A stretch of 64,000 nt of DNA from Cryptomeria japonica (lineage: Eukaryota; Streptophyta; Pinopsida; Cupressales; Cupressaceae): positions 159,667,471 through 159,731,470 of the forward strand of contig NC_081411.1 in the NCBI RefSeq assembly GCF_030272615.1, written 5' to 3'. Positions 58,014-64,000 of this stretch are shown piece by piece. Positions within the stretch are counted from its first letter, which is position 1. Each line of letters opens with the position of its first letter. Below the pieces are notes generated by a model. That model worked only from the letters and a program-made list of their open reading frames with translations. It was not told the origin of the DNA and did no database searches. Made by a program: the position numbers and the translations under genes.

Positions 58014-58900
58014 ATTTTCTTCATTTTTTCTATGTTTTAGTGAAGAAGAAAATGATGGCAACACCGAAATATATTTATGTTTTTTAGTTTACCATGCATC
58101 TTATGTAAACCCAAGAACAATTTGTAAGCATCCATGTAAAAATAAGATAGAAATTTTAAGTAATAGAGATTTTGAAAATTATATGAAGATTCTTAAGTTT
58201 GAGTTAAAAATAATAGACTTATCGTTTGTATAAAAATCCAATCTATTCAGTCTTTCATCATCCTTCAAGACACGATCTACGAATAACTATAAATCACTTA
58301 GGGAAAAAATGAAGTGAAAACAATGAAAAATATGGATTTGAATAAGATTCTCATATTTTAAGTGCGTTACATATAAAGTGTTTTTAAAATAGCACCATGT
58401 TGACAAAAGTCCAAATGTAGACAATTGTTAATGCCTTTGTTTAGTTGTTTATATTTTTGGTAGATAACAAGACATGTAGCCAGACATCATTAGAGATTAA
58501 TTTTGTGGAGAAACAAGATGAGATAACAATGACAAACCTTATCCAAAACTATGAACATGGCCTAGTATACAATATAGGAGAATTTTTTCCCTCATACAAA
58601 ACATAGGAAAATCTAATTAGTATGATGCACATACATGACTAAATAGGGTATTAGTAAATTAAAAGGCTCACATAGCTTATTGTATCATTTGAAAGATGAC
58701 CATTATACAATTTCTAATTTAATGAATCTATCTCCTTATTATTTAAGATTATAGTATAACGATAATTATTGTCTTATGTTATCAAATCCAATCTACTTCG
58801 CTACATTCCATGACCTACACTACATTCCATCTTAAATCCATTTATACTTTAACTTAAAAATCCTTATTTTTACTTTTCAAAATAATTATCTATGAGTTGT
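56855..58900. other. Flank of element B; copy of 42,867-44,912
   Basis: Starts with the AATAG target-site copy. No gene seen. A (TA)n run near 57,977-58,010 is longer than its counterpart near 44,000. Confidence 0.55.
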
Positions 58901-59191
58901 TGTTAGAATGTGTCCTTAGGATTCTTGGTGGTTTAACAACATCCTATGAGATTCTTGACTAGAATGGTAACAATTTCTTTAACATGGCTTCTTTTGGGAA
59001 GAACAACTAGATCAACTCCCTACAAGTGGTATTAGGAGTAGCATTGCAAGTTCAAATCCCCTTGGTTAATGCTAAGGGGGAGATTGTCAAAACGTGTCCA
59101 AGATCCCCCCTTGCGATTTGTGGCATGGTTTAATAGTCTCCTATGAGATCCTTATGAAAGGAAACCAGGTAGCGGAATACAACTTCCTACA
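58901..59191 (+). mobile_element. TRIM-like mini LTR element, copy B
   Basis: Counterpart of 44,913-45,205, with the same pair of short direct repeats, primer-like site and AAGGGGGAGAT tract. Confidence 0.5.
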
Positions 59192-61553
59192 TTGAACTAT
59201 CACGAGAGTGAATGCAAAAATTTCTAAACCCCTTCTCAATTACATATTTAGATGCACATCTAATTAAACATTAACTAATATTCAAAATAGAATAAAATCA
59301 TAACACAAAATATACATGGGAAAACCCTTTTGGGGAAAAATCCACACTCCAAACACTCATCTTAATTGTATTAATTAGCAATAACAACAGTTACAATACA
59401 ATTTTAGAGCTATGCTCTTTAGGAGACTTCACACTATTACAGGATTCAAGACTAATTCTGGAAGCATAACGATGTCTCTCAAAATCTTCAACCTCTCATC
59501 AATAATAAGCCAAGGCATCACATATTTATAAATCTCAACACAAAGTAGTAGGCGTCTATGGTTTCCAAAACCAGCTTCAAATCCTAAGAGGTAAGTTTGT
59601 GTCATAAATAATATAAATATTGTCGTGCCTGTGAAGTGTGATACCTGCAGGTGCAACACAAATACTCAATAGATCATTACAAGCATGGTTAGAAAATTTA
59701 AAACAAAGAAAGATAAAACCATGGCAAAGCAATCTATCGCCTCCTAAGAGATGCGAGTGTGGATTTGCTCTCAAATATGGATAAGCAAATCTCAGTGACT
59801 TGACTACACCTAGATGGAGGATTTGAAATGATAATGATGCAATTAAACTAGAAAAGAGAATGATTAAGCTACATGATTCAACAATTATGCTAGAAAATGA
59901 TCAAATAAAGCTAGATCTAAGATGCAATTGCCTATAATAACAATGCTCAAATGATATGCTAAGAAATATTATGCCTATAGTAACAATGCATAAAATGTAA
60001 ATGAGATGGGATAATTATTGCTCTAAATGGGGGATATTTATAGGATTTTCGAGGCCAGGGGTGAGGTGGCAGGAATCAACGGTTAAGATTGAGTCTGAAG
60101 ATATCAATGGTGAAATTGGAGGAGGTTGGAAAAGAGGCTAGAGGAAAGGGGACATTTGTCATCTCAATGGTGACAAGTGTCAACGGGCTTCCAAGAGAGG
60201 GTACATGTGGCCCAAGAATGCCATGTGTCTCAAGGGGAGAGTATCCACACCATAGGAGGTTAGCATAAGGAGGTTAGGATGTGCAAGCTAAGATAGGTTT
60301 AATTAAACCCAGGGTTAGATGGAATGGGTTAGGTTTATAAGTGGTTAGGTTAGATGGTTAGAAGTTAGGAGGAATGTGGGTAATTTGAATTTAAAAATCC
60401 AAATAATAGGAAAAGACTAATTAACTTTCAACAACTCATAAATTGATTTGTTTTAATTAATTAGGGATTAGAAGAATTAAATAAGATGGGGGAAATATTA
60501 ATTAATCAAAGGGGATTATTGAAATGAACCTATTAAATAAATCCTTAGATTTATTAATAAGTAGATGAGTGGAAGAATTTAATCAAATTGCTAATGAATT
60601 CAATTAAATTGGGAAGGGGGATTAATTAAATAATTGCTTATTTAATTAACTATCTTCAAACCATTTTTAGGTGTATACAATTACCATTATCATGACATGT
60701 TGCACATAGAAACCTTCCAAACCACTAACACATATCTCATCCAAAATAATTATCTTTCCCAACATAATGCAAGTTCAAAATAGAAACTCTCATAATGAAG
60801 AATAGGCATTTTCCTTACCTCACACCACTTCTCAAAAGTGAACTCCACCATAAATATTAAATGCTCAAATAAAACTCCACTAAATAATTCTAATTTACAA
60901 GCCAAGACTCTTTAGTTTGTTGGCATGATTGGCATAACTGATACATATGAGTTGATGACTGTATCGATAGAAGCATGATGATGACATGATTAGTTATTTG
61001 TGTTGTCATTGATGACGACCTATATCAATTAATGTTTGATGATGGTTACAGATGAAATTTGATGTCTAACTTGTTTGATAAGTAATTTGATCTACCGGAT
61101 TTAGAATTTGTAAGTTTGATAGGGTTTACCGGTAGGACTAAGAATTAGGACTTCAACCGATAAAAGAAAATATTTTGATGGAATCGGTAAATCAGTGATG
61201 GCAAGAGACTTGTGGTTTGAGACATAAGCTTTTATGATTGATTTGTGTATGTGATCAGAACCGCATCCTATGTTGATTACCGGAAGGCCTGTTTTGAATT
61301 TATGATGGAGTTGTGCTAGGGTTTTAAGACCGATGATGAATTCACTCAACTGGTAATGAGTTTTGATACGATGGTGATTGGTGGTGAATATACATGAAGG
61401 AGATAACCTGACACAACCCGCGTGAATAATTTGAATTGTGTTTTGGTGTAGAAGATGGTAGAATTTCTTGGGAATGTGCAAAGTGCTTAACGAAATGTTC
61501 TGAGAGTTTGACTTCTGTATAGATTGAATTTTTGTGATGGGTTATGAATAATC
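59192..61553. other. Unassigned repeat region, copy B
   Basis: Counterpart of 45,206-47,571, with scattered substitutions and short indels (for example near 60,480-60,520). No coding region is supported. Confidence 0.45.
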
Positions 61554-62762
61554 TGTTAGGAAGTTCAGATAACTGAAAGAAAACTGAGAGGGGGGTCAAT
61601 AAGTTGTCATAGATTACAGGAACCATTAGCAATTTAAACTTTAATACCAGAACCAAAAACATTAATACTAGAATAGAAGATAAACCAATTAAGCATAAAA
61701 AATAATCATAGAATAAAATCCATCCACATAACACCAAGATTTGTACGTGGAAAACCTGGTAAAGGGAAAAACCATGGTGGGAAGCCTACCCACAGTCAGA
61801 TAATACTTCTGCAGTAAGTATGTGAATTACAATGAAGGGGCCTGCACTTGCAAGAAGGCCAACAACTTAGAGCGCACTTCTCATCACAAAAGGAGCCTCA
61901 CTAACTACATATAAATCTAGACTAAAATCTAGAGAAGTGTTGAACTGCAAAAGATAGTATCTCCTATGCCTGAGTACAGTTCTAGTTAAGCTCAATACTG
62001 GAGGACTAAATCCTCTTACATAAACCTAATTCGATATCTAATGATCGACCAACTCCTTTGCTTGAATGATATTACATTATTCACACATTACATTCCTTGA
62101 CCATGACCTCTTACATTAACCATGATGATCTACAATGAGATCTTTCATCTATTTATACAAAACCCTCAACCATAAACAATCAGGTCGGCCACCAAACAAT
62201 AAACTGATTACATAATTACAAACCATGTCATCCTTAGACCAAATAAATAATATCCAACACATAAGACATCCCAGAAACACATTGAGAGGACCAATCCACA
62301 CATTACATTAAATTTGATCCATAACCTAGATCAATCCGGACCTAATATAGGTCTGCACGCTAAAGAAATGATCTCCATCTTCCAAGTCTCGAACACGATC
62401 ACCAACAACATCCTGAAACTCCACCAGAAGCTACACCAACACCACTTATGCAATTAATCAAAGATCTCTATTAGAATCTCTATCGGTGGAACCCTCACCG
62501 AAACTAGAAACCAATCTTCTAAGAAAGAAAGATAGCATCCGATCTCCAAACCAAAACCAACTGACCAAATATGAGTATAAGTATCATGAACAAGTCAATT
62601 CCATCATCAGACTATATCGGATCATGCCAAATCCAAGTTAACCAAAAACCACTCAACCTGTCGAGATCGGAAGGGTGCCGGTAAAGCATCCAAACAACTG
62701 GTGTTGGCATCAATGACAAAAAATCAATGCAACACATAATCAATTCTACCAAATGGCCAACA
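61554..62762 (-). repeat. 3' LTR of the minus-strand Copia element, copy B (1,209 bp)
   Basis: On the minus strand it starts TGTTGGCCATTTGG (62,762) and ends CCTAACA (61,554). It is preceded by the polypurine AAATGGGGAGAT. Its pol gene is upstream at 63,092 and beyond. The 5' LTR is outside the window. Confidence 0.9.
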
Positions 62763-63091
62763 ATCTCCCCATTTGGCATTGATGGCAACACTAGATGTAA
62801 AAAAACATCTAAGTACCAAGAAATGCCAAACAAGTCTTCCCTTGTGGAAGACAACCAACAAACTCCCACATATAGCTTTGAGTATCACTCCCCTTTTCAC
62901 TTTCTTTTTCACATCAATATCACTCCCCCTTTGACATCAATGTCAGCAATATGACAGAAATATCAAAGAAAAAACTTAAGTCTCTGAATCACAAAGTCGA
63001 CTACTCCCCCTGAGCAATAACATCCCACATTAGTGTCAGAATGAATAGTATCTCTGATAATGCATGACGGACTGATGCCAAACCGCATTAA
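62763..63091 (-). other. Copia region between pol stop and 3' LTR with repeated polypurine motifs
   Basis: On the minus strand AGGGGGAGTAG (near 63,003-63,012), AAAGGGGGAGTG (near 62,921-62,933), AAAAGGGGAGTG (near 62,886-62,897) and AAATGGGGAGAT (62,763-62,774). This multiplication of the polypurine tract is typical of Sireviruses. Confidence 0.7.
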
Positions 63092-64000
63092 TCAAGTCTC
63101 TACTGGAGGGGCAGAAACTCCCAATTTGTCTCTTAGGTACTCAAATGATTCCTTGGATAAAGGTTTAGTGAAAATATCCGCAATTTGCTCTTTAGTGTTC
63201 ACATAAACTAGTCTAACTTCATTTGCTTCCACCTTCTCCTTCAAAAATTTATACTTGATAGATATGTGCTTTGTTTTAGAATAAAATATCGGATTCTTTG
63301 ATATATCAATAACAACAGAGTTATCACATTTAATAACTACCGGTGCATAACAATCTACCTTTATATCCTTCAACATTTGCTTCATCCATAAAAATTGTAT
63401 ACAGTTAGTAGCAGCAGCAACATACTATGCTTCAACAGTAGATAAAGAAGTACATGATTATTTCTTGTTGATCCATGAAAGCAACTTCTTTCCAAGAAAG
63501 AAAGCTCCATCGGAAGTACTTTTCTGGTCATCAACATCTCCAGCCCAGTCAGCATATATATATGCACATAAAGTAAAGTTATCATCCTTAGGGTACCACA
63601 AACTATATTCCGATGTACCTTGCAAATATCTAAAAATCCTTTTCACTGCCATCTCATGATTTTCTCTAGGATCACTTTGAAATCTTGAAACAATACAAAC
63701 AACATTCATAATGTCAGGCCTAGTCTAAGTCAAATAAAGTAGACCTTCAATCATATATTTGTATCTTGTAGGATTTACCGGTGCAGAAACATCTTTTCTT
63801 GTCAATTTCTCACTTGTAACCATAGGAGTACTTATCAGTTTAGAATCTCCCATACCAAATTTCTTCAATAATTCCTTAGCATATTTAGTTTGACAGATAA
63901 AAATACCTTTGTCAGTCTGAGTAATCTGCAAACCTAAGAAAAATTTCATCTCACCAATCATAGACATCTCAAATTCTTTCTGCATATTCTTAGAAAATTC
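63092..64000 (-). pseudogene. Copia (Sirevirus-like) pol, C-terminal part: end of reverse transcriptase and RNase H
   Basis: One minus-strand frame from the window edge to TGA 63092. The order is MKFFLGLQITQTDKGIFICQ, STPM, RPDI, VKRIFRYLQGT, ADWAGDVDDQKSTSDG, CDNSVVIDISKNPIFYSKTKHI, then EQIADIFTKPLS, the standard end of a Copia polyprotein. Stops interrupt it at LT*TRPD (a CAG-type position), KK*SCTS and EA*YVAA, so this copy is inactive. The catalytic YVDD block lies outside the window. The 3' LTR follows at 62,762. Confidence 0.9.

Noticed and set aside
34433-62982. True tandem segmental duplication or two independent insertions of the element
   Set aside because: Flanks and the TSD are the same in both blocks, which excludes independent insertions. 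Edges that coincide with the 500-N gap favour unmerged contig ends over a real tandem copy, although reads are needed to settle this.

Overview
This is a 64 kb stretch of repeat-rich plant nuclear DNA. It is AT-rich, dominated by LTR retrotransposons and LINEs, and carries one plausible host gene. L1-type LINEs with DUF4283/zinc-knuckle ORF1s, a plant-type RNase H on a LINE, Sirevirus-like Copia elements and nested LTR insertions all point to a seed plant with a large genome. A conifer or other gymnosperm is my best guess, but that is inference from texture and not from a diagnostic gene.

Layout. 1 to about 7.5 kb: an old, frame-shifted L1-type LINE on the + strand (LINE-1: ORF1 tail, endonuclease, reverse transcriptase, zinc finger, RNase H, and a possible extra ORF after the RNase H). 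An antisense LTR piece (702-2178) splits its ORF1 from its ORF2. 7.5-13.1 kb: mostly non-coding, with a Copia-like remnant, tandem repeats and a 0.3 kb (TA)n tract. 13,105-19,270: a full-length LINE (LINE-2) with a perfect 13-bp target-site duplication. Its ORF1 and ORF2 overlap as TAATG, and both frames are broken only by stop codons. 19.3-22.8 kb: an AT-rich island with an intact single-exon RING-H2 gene (19,981-20,916). 22.85-24.06 kb: a decayed Copia pol.

25,340-42,866 is one LTR retrotransposon (element A, TSD AATAG). It has a Copia-type primer binding site and Sirevirus-like multiple polypurine motifs. It has no recognisable protease, integrase, reverse transcriptase or RNase H. It encodes a coiled-coil protein with five CCHC knuckles, then a long protein of unknown function. 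Its 5' LTR holds a nested 8.4 kb element (25,786-34,163, minus strand, TSD ACAAC), which encodes an acidic repeat protein fused to a retropepsin-like domain and also lacks reverse transcriptase. Its 3' LTR holds a 1.1 kb inverted-repeat transposon. Further right come unassigned repeats with a TRIM-like mini-element, then the 3' LTR of a minus-strand Copia element.

A run of exactly 500 N (49,001-49,500) follows. After it, the sequence from 34,433 to 49,000 starts again as 49,501-62,982 (element B plus the same flanks, TSD and Copia LTR), with small differences and without the inverted-repeat transposon. The repeated block begins and ends exactly at the gap, so the best reading is two overlapping contig ends (probably two haplotypes) that were not merged. 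The window ends in the 3' part of the minus-strand Copia pol (63,092-64,000).

The main points for follow-up are the pol-less element family with its unknown second protein, the TAATG stop-start junction in LINE-2, nonsense differences between copies A and B that are all C-to-T, and the probable false duplication. No tRNA, rRNA or CRISPR was seen.
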